From NCBI GenBank assembly GCA_002352445.1, contig DEIL01000010.1, forward strand, positions 1 through 6,414: a stretch of DNA of 6,414 nucleotides. Direction: 5' to 3'. Below are positions 6,246 through 6,414 of the stretch, piece by piece. Under the pieces are notes generated by a model. It was not told where the DNA came from. It did not search any database and was given only the letters and a program-made list of their open reading frames with translations. Source of the stretch: Desulfobulbaceae bacterium UBA2775. GTDB lineage: Bacteria > Desulfobacterota > Desulfobulbia > Desulfobulbales > Desulfocapsaceae. The translations under genes and the position numbers were made by a program. Position 1 is the first letter of the stretch. Each line of letters begins with the position of its first letter.

Positions 6246-6375
6246 CAGCGTTACGCTCCAAAATTTATCCTCGGGATATCAATTATATGCCTGTGGTAAA
6301 TTTTCGTATAAAATCCTCTAACGATCATCACCCCAATTCTGGCCGCAAATTTCGAACCACATCGGCACAAATTTT
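6246..6375. other. AT-rich non-coding spacer
   Basis: No gene is supported here. AAAATTTA (6260-6267) and TAAATTTT (6297-6304) form an AT-rich inverted repeat about 29 bases apart, and TATAAA occurs at 6307-6312 without a matching -35 element. On the minus strand an alternative frame runs from the right edge to a TGA at 6328-6330 (28 codons), which could be the tail of a gene entering from the right. I see no family signature in it. Confidence 0.4.
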
Positions 6376-6414
6376 ATGAGTATACGGATAGTTATACTTG
6401 ATGGCGTCGTAAAA
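6376..6414 (+). CDS. Possible 5' end of a D-2-hydroxyacid dehydrogenase-like gene (cut by window edge)
   Basis: The 13 visible codons read MSIRIVILDGVVK. This resembles the first beta strand of glycerate/hydroxypyruvate reductase-type dehydrogenases, which often begin with M-x-I-V-x-LDG. There is no clear Shine-Dalgarno sequence upstream. It conflicts with the 28-codon minus-strand frame ending at 6328, and only one can be real. Thirteen residues are too few for a firm call. Confidence 0.25.
   Translation, partial: MSIRIVILDGVVK

Noticed and set aside
6328..6414. Minus-strand 28-codon frame from the right edge to a TGA
   Set aside because: Open for too short a distance and without a recognisable family feature; kept only as an alternative to the plus-strand start at 6376.

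Overview
The window is bacterial, with a base composition that looks mid-40s % GC by eye. It is dominated by a leftward (minus-strand) soxB-soxD-soxA cluster for heterotetrameric sarcosine oxidase. A rightward gene for a 12-helix major facilitator (MFS) transporter lies divergently from it. I cannot place the organism firmly. Protein style and composition would fit a marine proteobacterium or a member of Desulfobacterota, but this is a guess.

Layout. Bases 1-2655 (minus) are the sarcosine oxidase alpha subunit gene. It is open through 885 codons and cut by the window edge, so roughly its last hundred residues and any soxG lie outside. Bases 2652-2912 (minus) are soxD, and 2931-4154 (minus) are soxB. 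The genes are tightly packed: an 18-base gap between soxB and soxD, and a 4-base ATGA overlap between soxD and soxA, so one co-translated operon is likely. Bases 4155-4924 form a 770-base divergent intergenic region without a convincing gene. It holds a palindrome beside a possible soxB promoter and a series of hairpins. Bases 4925-6166 (plus) encode the MFS transporter. Bases 6167-6414 are mostly non-coding, with nested inverted repeats after the transporter. The last 39 bases could be the first 13 codons of a D-2-hydroxyacid dehydrogenase-like gene.

How the genes work together. SoxB (covalent FMN and FAD, catalytic), SoxD (small zinc subunit), SoxA (dinucleotide-binding and folate-binding) and the unseen SoxG would form the cytoplasmic complex. 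It oxidises sarcosine to glycine, passes the methyl carbon to tetrahydrofolate and reduces O2 to H2O2. The transporter may import a related small substrate, but its position does not prove this.

No wholly new system is evident. The points most worth a second look are the structured intergenic region, the operator-like palindrome before soxB, and the alpha subunit, which carries leftover-looking cysteines where related proteins bind iron-sulfur clusters.
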